Of a stretch of 64,000 bases of DNA, positions 1 through 10,766 are shown one piece after another. The stretch's first letter is position 1, and the number at the start of each line of letters is the position of its first letter. The translations under genes and the position numbers were made by a program. The notes under the pieces are model-generated. The model made no database searches and was not told the DNA's origin. It worked only from the letters and a program-made list of their open reading frames with translations. Origin of the DNA: Anthopleura xanthogrammica (lineage: Eukaryota; Cnidaria; Anthozoa; Actiniaria; Actiniidae); assembly GCA_964019055.1 (NCBI GenBank), contig OZ025220.1, positions 4,919,978-4,983,977 of the forward strand, written 5' to 3'.

Positions 1-64
1 CAGGATTTGACTTTTTCAGTTTGTCAGTATTTATTACACTATGTTTATACCATGCACTGTTGGG

Positions 65-500
65 AGGGATTGTGTGAAATAAGTTTGAAAAGTATGTGAA
101 AGGCATGTGAAAAATTTCACAGTTTTTCACATGGGGAACAGGTGAAAAACATGTGAAAGTATCATGTGAAATACCATGTGAAAACTGCATGTGAAATTTA
201 TCAAAAAAATTCACATGCATGTGAAAAACCCAACACCATCAACACCATGTGAAAATTGCATGTGAAATTTGCCCAAAAATTTCACATGCATGTGAAAAAA
301 ACAAATATAACTAAAACCATGTGAAAGATTTTCCAAAACATTCACATGCATGTGAAGAATACCTAAGCACAATCTGATATCATTTGAAACTACAAGTAAT
401 ATAATTTTCACAAATGGCACATTTATGTGAAAAAATACTTAGCACTACTGTTACCATGTGAAAATACACATGCATGTGAATAACACTTAGCATGATATGC
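65..500. repeat. Left ATGTGAAA-rich subterminal repeat array
   Basis: Many copies of CATGTGAAA and its complement TTTCACATG occur irregularly spaced between 65 and 500. The outer part is a near-perfect inverted copy of 5050-5170. Such arrays are typical transposase-binding subterminal repeats. No coding sequence is seen. Confidence 0.8.
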
Positions 501-1546
501 ATGTGAAATAATTACCTTCTCTGAACGAACGTGATACACTTTGGTATGCAGTAATTATGTATCTTTACTATCTAAAATTAAGCATTCATTGATCAAGTGT
601 CTCAGCACAACAATTCAGTAATGACTAGCTAGCTATAGCTAGTACCATGTGCCCATGCATACATGGCTATAATATATATGCCCTTGAAGACTTGCATGAC
701 TTCTTGTGCACTTACTTAAAACTTCCTCCCAATCGAGAACATATATGTGCTCCTGGCCATGGTGAAAGAATATTTCATCACTTGATCAAGGGATTGTAGA
801 AGGTTTTGTGTTGAAATGTTTAAGCCCGGGCTTTCTACTCGAAGGTTATGTTAAATCTTGGTGCCATCCTTTCCCCTTAAACAATAATCTGTGATCTTGT
901 TTTCCGAATTTGTTCATTTTTAGCCTGTATTTTGCAACAAAAACACAACAATCTGTTGATCAAAGCGAGCAGTTGAACGAATGAGCCTGCGAGTAAAACG
1001 GTCAGCAAACGAACTGCGCATGCGGTTTTTAGCATTGGCGGGAAGTATGAATTGAACAGCAACGGCTTTTCAAGCGTTAACTGGAGTATTTTCTCTGGTT
1101 GTTATTACCAATAAAACCTTCTTTTAGGATCTAAAAGTCAAAAGAACTTCTCTTATATAAAGGTAAGGATGTTAGACATAATGGTAGTGATTATTTTACA
1201 CATTCTGCATGAAAACTGGCTAGAACACATGGTCATCATGCCTATGCTGGATTAATAATATATATATAATCCGGTGTATAGTAATTTTAAAGTAAATATT
1301 TCTTTTTATTATGATCGATCTTTTTTAAAATTCTTCAGACATGATTAACATTTGTAAGTAGCTTATTAAATAATCTATTACCTCAAATTAAGCAAGTTGT
1401 GCATGTGATACTGGTTTGATTTCAACTGATCTTGAAGGCCACTGATCATGAGGCCAACAAGTGAAGTTTGACCTAGTTTATCACAACTGTAAATTTGAAA
1501 TATGATATTAATTTTCCCTAAATGTGCACAAAACCTTGTGTTCAGA
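500..1546. other. Non-coding interior of the CACTG element
   Basis: AT-rich sequence. The only open frame of note is 61 codons on the minus strand (877-1062) and resembles nothing known. I see no gene here. Confidence 0.5.
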
Positions 1547-1742
1547 TACTATCAAAATCGGTAGACCGCGGCACCCACTCTTTTTTTGGTCGGTCTGTCT
1601 TCTACCAAAATTGGTCACGTGATAGCTTTTTTATGTACCATGTGAACAAAATTTTGGCATCCATGTGATAGCATTGCTGCAAAGTTATTTTGATTCATCA
1701 ATCTGACGGTGTAGGTATACAAAAACTCTTCTCGCACGACAA

Positions 1743-2784
1743 ATGGCTCAATTTTCAATGTATCAACTAAAATTTAGGCTAGATAGTGACAGATATGGTG
1801 TGTCTTTTATTGGCCCTGACGAAGGTGACAAATTTGACTACAATTCACTTGTGGAGAGAATTCGCGCTCTTTCAAGACGATACAGCTATCTACTGCCTGA
1901 ACAGCTATGAGTGCAATACTGTGACAATGAGAAATGTTTTGTTGATCTTGCTCCAAATGATCCATGCCCTTTGGTGGAAATGTTTAGATGTGCTAGCGCT
2001 GCAATCGTAGAAAATACAGATTTTAAACGAGTTACTATTAGAGTTGAAGAAGTTAACTCTCAAAACTGCCAAAGCGACCAGAGAAAAAAACAAACTCCTG
2101 TCAAAGTTCACGAAGAGGCCTGTTCGCTGAAGTGCCAGCGACACTGTTATCTCAACCATCTACAAGTGGGAACTCGATTGATGCACCAAGCTGTAGTCAA
2201 CCAACCACAACAAAGCCGTCATTTTTTAAGAAAACTTGCAAGATGCTAAATCAAAAGAAAGAAGAGTCTCGGAATGGCTACAAGAGCATTTTTTATCTGA
2301 CAAGAATAAGAAAAGTAATTGTGAAGGACCAATGTGCAGCAAATGCCACCGTAGGGAAGGCCACAATCGATTGAATTGCCCTTACCAAAAGTTTGGAGCT
2401 TTCTTTCATTGTGGTTACTTGGGCAAACACCCTGAAATTGAAGCCGAAGTGAAAGACGTCGAGCGACAGCAGAGAGAGCTACAGAAGGACAATACATCGA
2501 TTGAAAATGATTCAAAAGTAAAAGAGGCGTCCACGGCTTCCATCAAAGACCGATACATTTATAAAGTTAGGACTTCTCTGATTGAGAGCGACCCTACCAA
2601 ATACTTAAACATCGGTGCTGACGGAACACAGCTGGAAAATTGGTTCCAATTGAATAAAGATGCCAAAAAACTTGAACATGTTGTTAAAGGCAAAACCCCA
2701 CCTCCTGGATTTGATATCCAACTACCAGTACTAGTACAAGTACTAATACATCTGTGCCACCACAATCTGATGATTACATGCTAG
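1743..2784 (+). pseudogene. Broken second ORF of the Tc1-like element: PB1-like domain plus cysteine-rich zinc-knuckle segment
   Basis: Starts with ATG at 1743, just inside the left inverted repeat. The first roughly 95 codons look PB1-like: a basic/aromatic first strand, a FDYNSLVERI-type helix, then YCDNEKCFVDL resembling the acidic OPCA loop, and a final FKRVTIRV strand. An in-frame TGA at 1908-1910 interrupts this domain. Frame changes follow near 2140 and 2240. The last frame (2236-2784) carries CSKCHRREGHNRLNC, a C-x2-C-x5-H-x4-C knuckle, then HCGYLGKH and a charged helical stretch. PB1 domains mediate protein pairing and knuckles bind nucleic acid, so an accessory DNA-binding role is possible. 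The PB1 assignment is by pattern only. Confidence 0.5.
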
Positions 2785-3005
2785 ATTACATGCTAGGCTG
2801 TAGTGCTCTTGTTTCAATTTCAAATGTGATAATAAAATCCACTTTTCATTTGAATTTATGTAGCGTCGCTGTTCGACGTTCACTGTTGACTTTCCGGATA
2901 TAATAGTTGAGTTGCATGTAAAGTAATGACATTTTTCATTTTTTTTAGATAAAATGGTAGCCCGAATTGTTTTCAGATAAATTATCTGTCAGTTTGCTTT
3001 AATTA

Positions 3006-3250
3006 CAGTCAAACTAAGAAAACCGTGAAAACCTAAAATATGTCTGGAAATGTTGATGTGTTTGATCACAGCGCGTCACGCAAAGTTTTTTCGTGTTTAA
3101 AAGTTGCAAAGTTCATATTTTAGTTTTATTCTGGTGAAATTAGAGATTTCCATTCGAGACAGACGGATACAAACTCTTTTCATTGTGGTGGGAAAAACCT
3201 TTTTTACGAGCAACGTTCTAATAAACATCACGGTTTTCTTAGTTTGACTG
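3006..3250. mobile_element. TA-flanked MITE, 245 bp
   Basis: Ends CAGTCAAACTAAGAAAACCG (from 3006) and its reverse complement (to 3250), flanked by TA at 3004-3005 and 3251-3252. It has no coding capacity. It sits inside the Tc1-like element, the third nesting level. Tc1/mariner-type mobilisation is inferred from the TA. Confidence 0.8.
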
Positions 3251-3779
3251 TAACAGAGTTGGGCTAATATTGTAAGTTTCTACTGTCACGCCACTAATTA
3301 AGCCAGAGCGGCACCGTGCCGGGAAAATTTCTTAAAAGACATACATATCACGTTTATCACCTATTCATTATTCTTCATTACTTAAACATTTTGATAATAA
3401 AGTTGTTACGTGGTAAATAAATGCAATTATTACTAAATACATGTAAATGATTCTTAATTCACACACGCATTGAACTAGATAGACCGGCGCGCACTCGACA
3501 GGATATTATATCAGTTTGAATGAAGGTTTTCAATTCTGGGACACAAAATGTGCGCAATAAATAATAATATTTTTATTGTAGTCATTTATTCACTATTCTT
3601 TACAACTTCAACTTTCGCATTTTAATAACAAAGTTTAAAAAGCAAATTATCTGAAACGATAGCTGACAATGGTCCTCAATCTGTTCAAAGCAAATTTGTT
3701 TAAATCGCTATATAGTCTGTGTGTCTATGAAAACCAACACAGTCATTTACACTTATGCATTGCAGTGATTCATAAATTT

Positions 3780-4517
3780 CATGAACATTTCCACAAAACG
3801 CTGCTTTGATATCGTCCCTTTTAGCTACACATAACCTCCAGCGTAGTGATGTACTGCACAGTTATCAAGGACGACTATGTCCCCGTATTGTAAAATACTT
3901 TGTCCATTATACTCATTGAATTCTGGCCTACTTCTCCCCAAAAATTAAGAAACGAAGCAGTGTCACTTGCACCGTCCTCTGTATTGGCATACAATACGCC
4001 TTCGATTCCCATTAGCAAATTTAAAGTTATGTTTGGCCATAGTTTGGTCTACCAACATCTGGGAGTTTAAATCCGGCTTCATCAAAACACCTTATTCTGT
4101 GTGGGTTAATTGTGCTCATGTAGTTTAAAAAGTCTTGACAGTAATCTACATTTGCATGAGTAAATTTTTCAGCCTTTGGACGGGACATTCTTTTCCAAAA
4201 CCAGGTTTTCCCATCATCTAAGCGACTTTCAACTGCTCTTGCAATGGCAGACTTTGAAGTCCCCGTTTGGATATTACAATGTGTGTTGACGGCATCGTAG
4301 ATTTTGGCATGAGGCATAGATGGTGTAGCTGTCTTTAGGGCTTCAATAAAATCAAGATCTTGTTTTTGTGTGGGGGATTATTGCCACCTTTCCACTGATT
4401 AGTAATATCACCTTGTTCGCAGCATTGTTTCCATAGCTTTTGAACACCCATTCGACTCAAATTGAAGTATTTAGCAACCTCTGTAAATGATCCTTGAAAA
4501 AATCCCAATGCTATCAC
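3780..4517 (-). pseudogene. Decayed DDE transposase of the Tc1-like element (IS630/Tc1/mariner type)
   Basis: Read on the minus strand. The N-terminal part (about 4517-4335) holds a helix-turn-helix segment with FTEVAKYFNLSRMGVQKLW. The next part (4317-4027) ends with FDEAGFKLPDVGRPNYG, which carries the first catalytic aspartate. After a frame change, 4020-3830 gives a stretch ending DIVVLDNCAVHHYAGG, the second aspartate region. Several frame changes and stops separate these blocks. The third acidic residue, with the usual PxYSPDxNPxE context, is not recognisable. The gene lies antisense to the PB1-like gene and starts at the edge of the right inverted repeat. It would have cut and pasted its own element; now inactive. 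Confidence 0.8.
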
Positions 4518-4869
4518 GTGGATGCCAAAAGTTTCTTCACGTGGTACATAAAAAAGCTAGCACGTGACCAATTTTGGTAGAAGACAGATTGACCAAAAAA
4601 AGAGTGGGTCCCGCGGTCTACCGATTTTGATAGTACTAGTAAAATAAATTCTGCTATTATTTTTAATTTTTACAGGTTAATTTCACCACGAAGAAGGCCT
4701 TTGCTACCCTTAGCAATATATTCCACCCGCCTTAAAGTTATTACTTTGAGAAAATATTAAATGGTTACAGTTTGAACATCTAGTTGTCTTAACTTATATA
4801 TTTATAAATGTTGAGACTCCGCTTGTTATAATGAATTACATATATACTACGTATAAAAGTAACATGCAT

Positions 4870-5170
4870 TTTAACATTTCACATGGTAGCCTTGTATTTT
4901 CACATAGTTTTCACATGCAATTATGTGATCTTTTGCCTTTGCGATTTCACATGTATTTCATATTGTTTACTGGTATTTTTCACATTGTTTTGTGATTTTT
5001 GTGCCAAAATATTTCACACGAATTTCACACATTTTCTCCATGTGATAAGGACTACATCATTTCACATGGTTTCCACATGAACTTTCACATGTTTTTCACC
5101 TGTTCCCCATGTGAAAAACTATGTGAAATTTTTCACATGCCTTTCACATACTTTTCACACTTATTTCACA
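4870..5170. repeat. Right ATGTGAAA-rich subterminal repeat array
   Basis: Mirror partner of the left array: repeated TTTCACATG motifs leading to the right end of the CACTG element. Short open frames here are products of the repeat and are not genes. Confidence 0.8.
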
Positions 5171-5188
5171 TAATCCCTCCCAACAGTG

Positions 5189-5885
5189 TTAATCATATTA
5201 TTTCAAAAGTATCCAATGGGTTGCGCATGTTATATAAAACAAGAAATATTACTGAAGATATAGACACATTGAAATCTGTTTCTAATTCTTTAGTGCTGCC
5301 ATATTTTGATTACTGCAGCATTGCCTGGGGAAACGGCTGTAAAACTCCCATGGACTGTTTGCAAAAACTGCAAAATAGAGCAGCCCAAATTATAACCAGA
5401 GAAGACTATTCAGTCAGGTCTTCTGATATTCGAAATAGACTAAATTGGTTAGACTTAAATGAGAGACAAATAATTCAATTACAGATCATAATGTTTGAAG
5501 TTTACCACAAAGCTCCAAATTATCTCAATTGATTATTCCAACCGACTTCTTAGAGGCAGCAATTCTGACTTCCAACCTCCCTTGCCTAACACGAATCGCG
5601 GTGCTGTTGCCTGGAACGAATTGCCAAATGAAGTATGAGAGTTCAGCAGTCTAAGAAACTTTAAAGTAACTCTCGCATGGAAGTAGAATGCTGACTAGCT
5701 CATTACTTTTCATTATTACAATTCCATTTAGTTAGGTAACTTTTTGTTAGGTAAATTATTACTTTTTATATTATTAAGCATATATAGTCTATTTAGATTT
5801 TATTTATTGTTTAGATTATACTTATACTTTGTAAGCACGGCATGTCTGAAAATCAGCTTACTGAGCCATCTACCGTGGATAAATA
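5189..5885 (+). pseudogene. 3' end of a jockey/CR1-like LINE reverse transcriptase ORF
   Basis: The frame 5189-5532 encodes a typical LINE post-RT region: NHIISKVSNGLRML, then LVLPYFDYCSIAWGN and LQKLQNRAAQIITRE. A frame change near 5532 is followed by a tail with SNSDFQPPLPNTNRGAVAW and stops, then an A/T-rich 3' UTR with AATAAA just before the tail. Upstream RT motifs are missing because the CACTG element abuts directly at 5188. Confidence 0.8.
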
Positions 5886-5984
5886 AAGGTAATTGATTGA
5901 TTGATTGATTGATTAATTAATTGATTGATTGATTAATTAATTGATTGATTGATTGATTAATTAATTGATTGATTGATTGATTGA
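5886..5984 (+). repeat. ATTG/ATTA tetranucleotide tail of the LINE
   Basis: About 25 units of ATTG with interspersed ATTA, directly after the AATAAA of the LINE 3' UTR. Such tails are usual for CR1/L2-type LINEs. Confidence 0.85.
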
Positions 5985-6029
5985 GCATACATAAAGATAA
6001 GTGAAAGCAACTTCATGGTCTCAAGTTCC

Positions 6030-8121
6030 CTCAGATAGGAAGACGACCCATTGTGGATATACTTATTTGCGTAGATCAGCCCCATCTACATTGCTCATTA
6101 CAGGAGGTTAAGGTGAACCAAGTGAACCCATAGCCAGACTCACACCTCTTGGGTGGACATGTATTGGACACCCAAAGACTAACAGAACAGCACCATAAAC
6201 AAACTTCACATTCTGTCAACAACACCCTGGAGAGTTAAACAACCTTGTGCGACGTTTTTGGGAGATAGAAGATTCACAGCTGAGCGTACTAGTCAAGCCA
6301 GATGAGGAGCAAGCAAACGAGATTGTATTGCAGTCACTAACATATAGTAATGGTCACTACTGTGTGGGAATACCATAAGACAAGTCTACACTACCAAACA
6401 ATCATGACATGGCACTGAAAAGACTGCAGAACACTGAGAAACTCTTGTTGAGAGATCAAGATTTCAGAAATTCATATCAACATGTCATGAACAGTTATCT
6501 CGAAAAGGGATATGTTCGTCGAGTACCACCACAAAAACTCGAATCGTGTTTAATGCTTCCGCCAAACATGACCGTGTTTCCCTGAATGACATAATCCATC
6601 AAGGTCCGAAACTCCAAAATGATCTGTTTGCAATGCTGACACATTTCCGTCGCAATCCGATTGCGATCATGTGCGACATAGCTAAGATGTACTTACAGAT
6701 TGACTTAAAGCCAGATGATAAACCAATGCACAGATTCTTGTGGAGGGATCTGGACCAGAGCAAGCCCCCAGAAGTCTACGAGTTCAACTGCGTCATATTC
6801 AGTGTAAATGCATCGCCATTTTTAGCACAGTTTGACAATCAATTTCAGTATCCTCTTGCTGCTGAAACTGTGCTCAAGAGGACCTATATGCATGACAGTA
6901 TGGACTCTGTGAAAAATGTACCAACTGCAATTGAACTGTGTGACCAACTCGTAGGGTTATGGGCAGCTACAGGAATGCATGCCAGAAAGTGGTTGTCTAA
7001 CCATCCAGTTGTGCTCCGAAACATCCCATCTGCTGATCGTGCTGCTGCTGTGGACCTAGACAGTGGTCAGTTACCCTCTACCAAGAACTTAGGAGTAGCT
7101 TGGCACCCAGAGCCAGACATGTTCACTTTCTCCTTCGAGCCAGTGAACCAGAGCTAACCAAGCAAGACAAGTGGTGGAAAGGCCCAGAGTTTCTACTCTT
7201 ACCCACTTCAGAATGGCCTGTGAACAAACATCCCTAAATAGACATCCCTAAATAGCCTGACAGTGAGACAAAGAAACAGTACCAAGTTATGTGTAACTTT
7301 CAAACTAAGTCAGAGAAAAGTCCAGCTCCAACAAAGGAACTGAAGTTGATATCACAAGTAGAGAACCGCCTTGACCCCATCCGTCATTCAAGTTGGCCCA
7401 GAATGGTGCGTATAACAGCTCAAGTATTGCGTTTTGCAAACAACTGTCATTCAAAGCCCCAGCTGCGAACAACAGGACCTCTTCAGCCAGGGGAGATTAA
7501 AGAAGCTGAAGTTCACAAACATGGTGGTACCAATCAAGTGCTAGCTAACCTGTCCAGTAAGTACTGGGTCATTTTCGCCAGGTGCTATGTGCCAACACAG
7601 AACAGCCAATCCCATCAATCAAGTCATGGCTCCACTGACAGAGTTTCGGACCCACGAGCACCGCATTTCAATGGAGTTCAATCAAGAAAGCAATTAAGGC
7701 AATCTTGGGAAATGCAGACATTTCTGACAAGGAAATTATGAGTGCAATTGTGGGTGCAGAAGTACCAATCAGTACCAATCAGCAAACCCGACGAAATTCC
7801 GTTAAGACTGAACCATTTCTTGCATGGACGGATGGGTGGCCAGTTTCCACCTTAGTCAGTCGACAGCACGAGTTTCAACCAAAGAAAGAGGTGGTAAAGG
7901 GAATGGCTACCAGGACTGAGCCCTCGTCAGAAATGGTTAAAGTCACAAAGAGACTTGAAGACTGGACTCACCAGACACCCCACGTGGCAAATGGCCATTA
8001 GGCAGAATTATCCAGACCTACCCTGGAGCAGATAGTCATGTACGCACGGCTGATGTTCAACTCAAGGACACTGTGCTGAAGAGGCCAGTCATGAAACTGT
8101 GCCCCATCGAGAAAGAACACT
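6030..8121 (+). pseudogene. BEL/Pao pol polyprotein pseudogene
   Basis: Blocks in order, in changing frames: 6110-6180 gives PIARLTPLGWTCIG, the end of the BEL protease region; 6240-6540 gives a FWEIED...NSYLEKGYV stretch; 6546-7157 is the RT with CDIAKMYLQI (first aspartate) and YMHDSMDS where the catalytic YxDD box belongs, so the second position is changed to histidine. Then KWLSNHPVVL. 7300-7480 resembles the region before integrase. 7530-7580 resembles the integrase zinc-binding domain (KYWV). 7660-8120 holds integrase core and tail pieces, including a PHFNG motif and a WPLGRIIQTYPGADSHVR-like end. It cannot make a functional product. Confidence 0.85.
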
Positions 8122-8238
8122 GATTATCATAATTAATCAGAGACATTAGATGGGCATTGTCTGCTAATCGTTACATTTGTTTTCATTTGATAGAGAACTG
8201 TTGTGAGTATTCTGAGCTATGATGTTTTTTGTGACATC

Positions 8239-8423
8239 AAGAAAGGGGAGGATGTTTGCGAGAATTTGGGCTCCCTGTGTTAGAGTGGGGTCCCTTTGTC
8301 TGGACCAGAGTGCTTCGCGACCGGGAGAGACAACATGGTCGTGTTGTTGTTTTTATAGTATAGTTTTCCGATTTTCTATACAAGCAAAAATATCTCAAAT
8401 AAACCGTTTTATCCGTCACAACA
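8239..8423 (+). repeat. Polypurine tract and 3' LTR of the BEL/Pao element
   Basis: AAGAAAGGGGAGGA at 8239-8252 is a polypurine tract. The LTR would begin TGTTTGCG at 8253. It carries AATAAA near 8398 and ends near 8423 (ACA). No second LTR is seen for comparison, so the limits are inferred. Confidence 0.55.
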
Positions 8424-8940
8424 ATCTGACAATTCGAACAAAATAATTATTGGCAAACATCTCAAAACAAACAAATTTGGCTGTATCTATTTTTATCCCG
8501 TCTTTGAACACTACCTTTAAAAATCGAACATCCTAAATACAACTTTTTAAAAGATCTTTAAAAAACTTCAAATATTGGAATACTTTGACCAAAAGCTTGA
8601 TTACAGTGATCACTATACATTTTTTCCTTGATAATTTAATTTAACCAGTTTTCTAACACCAACAGGAACACCCAGAAAATAAATGATAAGAATCATCTCC
8701 ATTATACTAATAGGCATCGAAATTTTCATGTGCCAAATCTAAGCACCTGAGCAAAACCTGGTGTTCGAGCCAAACAAGTTTTTACACGCCTTACTTGGTA
8801 AAAGCAGACAGCTTGGCATCAAATATGTCGGTTTCAAGTACAAAATCCCATGCATAGAAGTATGCGAATACATTAAATGTGGTCATACTTTCGCACGTCG
8901 TGCTGTAAATCAAAATTCGGTATTAGGCATGACATTCACA
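8424..8940. other. Unassigned AT-rich stretch
   Basis: No gene, repeat unit or inverted pair recognised. A 69-codon frame at 8761-8970 resembles nothing known. Confidence 0.4.
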
Positions 8941-9106
8941 GGATGCAATAATATATTTAAAGGACTTTAAGAAAACCTTAAAGTTGTTTAAATCTAAACA
9001 TGAGCTTTAATACTAACTTAAATCTCCTTAAAGGTAAACATAGGAAAAAGTTAGCTTGAAGTAATATTTAGGTTTGTAGATGTAATTACAAAGGCAGCAC
9101 CTTCTT

Positions 9107-9140
<34 letters not shown>

Positions 9141-9449
9141 CCGGGGCTTGAACCCACGACCTCCCGCACGAAAGTCCGGTGCTCAACCACCTGAGCCAAC
9201 CGGGTGGCTGTTACAAATTATACTAATTAAAGACCAAAAACCAGCAAAATATTAGTCTTTAGTTCTCCACTTAAAGCCTTATTAAAGGAACATTCCCTGC
9301 TTCTTTAGGTAAAATAAGGCTACTAAATACACATTTCTTGATACTTTAAAACATATTAAAGACTATAAAACCAATATTTAAGTAAACTTTAAGTGAGCAA
9401 GTTAAGGTCATTAAACACAGAAATAAACGTATTTAAGTGAATTTAAGAA
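8940..9449. other. TTAAA-rich element, left part
   Basis: Dense AAAGG/TTAAA words (for example TTTAAAGGACTTTAAG at 8951). Sequence of the same style resumes at 14672-14720 and 18493-18650. When the LINE and Harbinger insertions are removed the three parts become contiguous. The true ends were not located. Confidence 0.45.
9071..9210 (-). mobile_element. tRNA-derived SINE, 3'-shortened
   Basis: On the minus strand from 9210 the sequence runs GGTTGGCTCAGGTGGTTGAG (tRNA A-box-like) and then GGGTTCAAGCCC (B box), followed by a non-tRNA body. It resembles the abundant SINE family of anthozoan genomes. The copy stops near 9071, so the rest of the body is lost. It interrupts the TTAAA-rich sequence. 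Confidence 0.8.
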
Positions 9450-9536
9450 TGATTGGGGCGAGATATGGACGAGTGAGGAGGTCGTTTTCTCTCTCTCCCG
9501 CGATTTTCGAATTTATTTCAAAGTTTTTCAAAGTAA

Positions 9537-10475
9537 ATGGCTAGTTTACTATCCAATAATCAAGGAAAGAGAAGAACAAGATCATCAAAGTCGTCAACAG
9601 AATCATCAGGATCTCCAGAATTAAAAAAAGCGAGAAATCTAGATAAGAGTTTGACCGAAGATGTTTTAGATCCAGAGGACGACGAGGTGTTGATAGCGCT
9701 CGATATGGCTAAAGAACTGAGCGATAAGATGGACGATTTACTAAAAAAATTGTCCAAACTAGACTCCATTGAGGAAGCAGTTAATAAGATCCAAACCTCT
9801 ATTAGCAAGTTGGAAGAAAGAACCGCAAAGTTGGAAAAGGTTAACGCTACAACAAAAGATGAAATCAAAGATCTGAAATCAGCAATGGAATTCTGCGATG
9901 GTAATGTCAATGAAATTAATTCGCAAGTAGTTGCTCTTAAAAGAGAATTAGAAACCGAAAAAACCCACAACGAGGAAATGAAAGTAGAAGTTAAAAATCT
10001 AGAAGCCAAGGTTGAAGAGCTAAACACAAAGGATCTATATTTAGAAGCGTATTCGAGACGCGAAAACATCAAGTTTATGAATATTAAAGAGGAAGAGGAT
10101 GAAGATGTGGAAGAAGTGTTAAGATGATTCTTGGATCAAAATCTGGGATATGCATATCATGACGAGGTGGAAATCCAAAGAGTACATCGCAACCTTGCCA
10201 GAAAAGACCCAAAGAGACAACAACCAAGGCCTATCTTGGCAAGGTTTCTACGCGCAAAAGATTGCGAAGCAATTATCGCCAAAGGTTGGAAACTGAAAAA
10301 TACCAATTACCAAATGTTCGTGGATCTTCCCAACAAACTAATAAAGCGAAGAAGAGCTCAGATGAATACATACAGAATGGTGAAAGCAAACAAGATTCCT
10401 GCATACTTCAGCAAAGCTGAACCTGACAAACTGTTTATTAGAGGACAATTATGGCCTGTAGGTAAATCGCTCTAG
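9537..10475 (+). pseudogene. LINE copy 1 ORF1 (coiled-coil RNA-binding protein), one in-frame stop
   Basis: ATG at 9537. Residues 1-40 are basic and serine-rich (KRRTRSSKSS). Residues about 60-180 form a long heptad-rich coiled coil (LEERTAKLEKVNATTKDEI). After that comes an RRM-like and C-terminal domain as in L1 ORF1 proteins (AYSRREN, ILARFLRAKDCEAI). The TGA at 10125-10127 interrupts it; the same frame then continues to the stop at 10475, giving 312 codons in all. L1 ORF1 proteins trimerise and bind element RNA. Confidence 0.85.
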
Positions 10476-10766
10476 TTATTATGATAATCATTATATTTTT
10501 CTTTCTTTCCGATTTAAAATTTTCCGCTTAATTTAAAGCTTACATATCGCGGGTGAGAGAGGTTTTACGTAAGAGTAGCCTCATAATTATAATTATTAGT
10601 ATTGATATTACATTTTCTATTTTTTTCATTTTTGCATACTGCTTATGTTTAGTGTTTGCCAAGTATAGTTGTTTGTTCTTCTTCTTATTGTCTTTCCTCT
10701 ATTTGAAAGTTAGGAATTTGTACTTTGTTTCCCCTGCCATTCAAAATTCGAATGATGAAATGATCA

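Larger units (their letters stand above)
1549..4633. mobile_element. Tc1/mariner-superfamily transposon with 128-bp inverted ends
   Basis: Inverted repeats at 1549-1676 and 4506-4633 start CTATCAAAATCGGTAGACCG and differ by only a few substitutions. They are flanked by TA at 1547-1548 and 4634-4635, the duplication expected of Tc1/mariner. The element holds a minus-strand DDE transposase relic and a plus-strand second gene, arranged convergently, plus a MITE. It is inserted inside the CACTG element, so it is younger than that element. Both genes are broken. Confidence 0.88.
55..5188. mobile_element. DNA transposon with CACTGTTGGG inverted ends, no own transposase seen
   Basis: The left end starts CACTGTTGGGAGGGATT at 55 and the right end is its reverse complement finishing at 5188. 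The match extends more than 100 bp inward on both sides, through the GTGAAA-rich subterminal sequence. No protein resembling a transposase is seen in the parts belonging to this element (about 55-1546 and 4636-5188), so it looks non-autonomous, about 2 kb before the Tc1-like insertion. A target duplication is not obvious: CATG precedes the left end and TTAA follows the right end. The superfamily is therefore not assigned. Confidence 0.7.
6000..8423 (+). mobile_element. Decayed BEL/Pao LTR retrotransposon, 5' part missing
   Basis: In order: a protease-like end, reverse transcriptase, connection region, integrase zinc-binding and core pieces, BEL-type C-terminus, polypurine tract and one LTR. 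No gag or 5' LTR is recognised upstream; the preceding DNA is the LINE tail. The copy is full of frameshifts, stops and small deletions. Confidence 0.85.

Noticed and set aside
8219..8446. 75-codon plus-strand frame at the end of the BEL element
   Set aside because: It covers the polypurine tract and LTR; not coding.
9126..9210. A functional tRNA gene on the minus strand
   Set aside because: A and B boxes are present, but the sequence continues into a SINE body and the acceptor stem does not pair; it is a SINE head.
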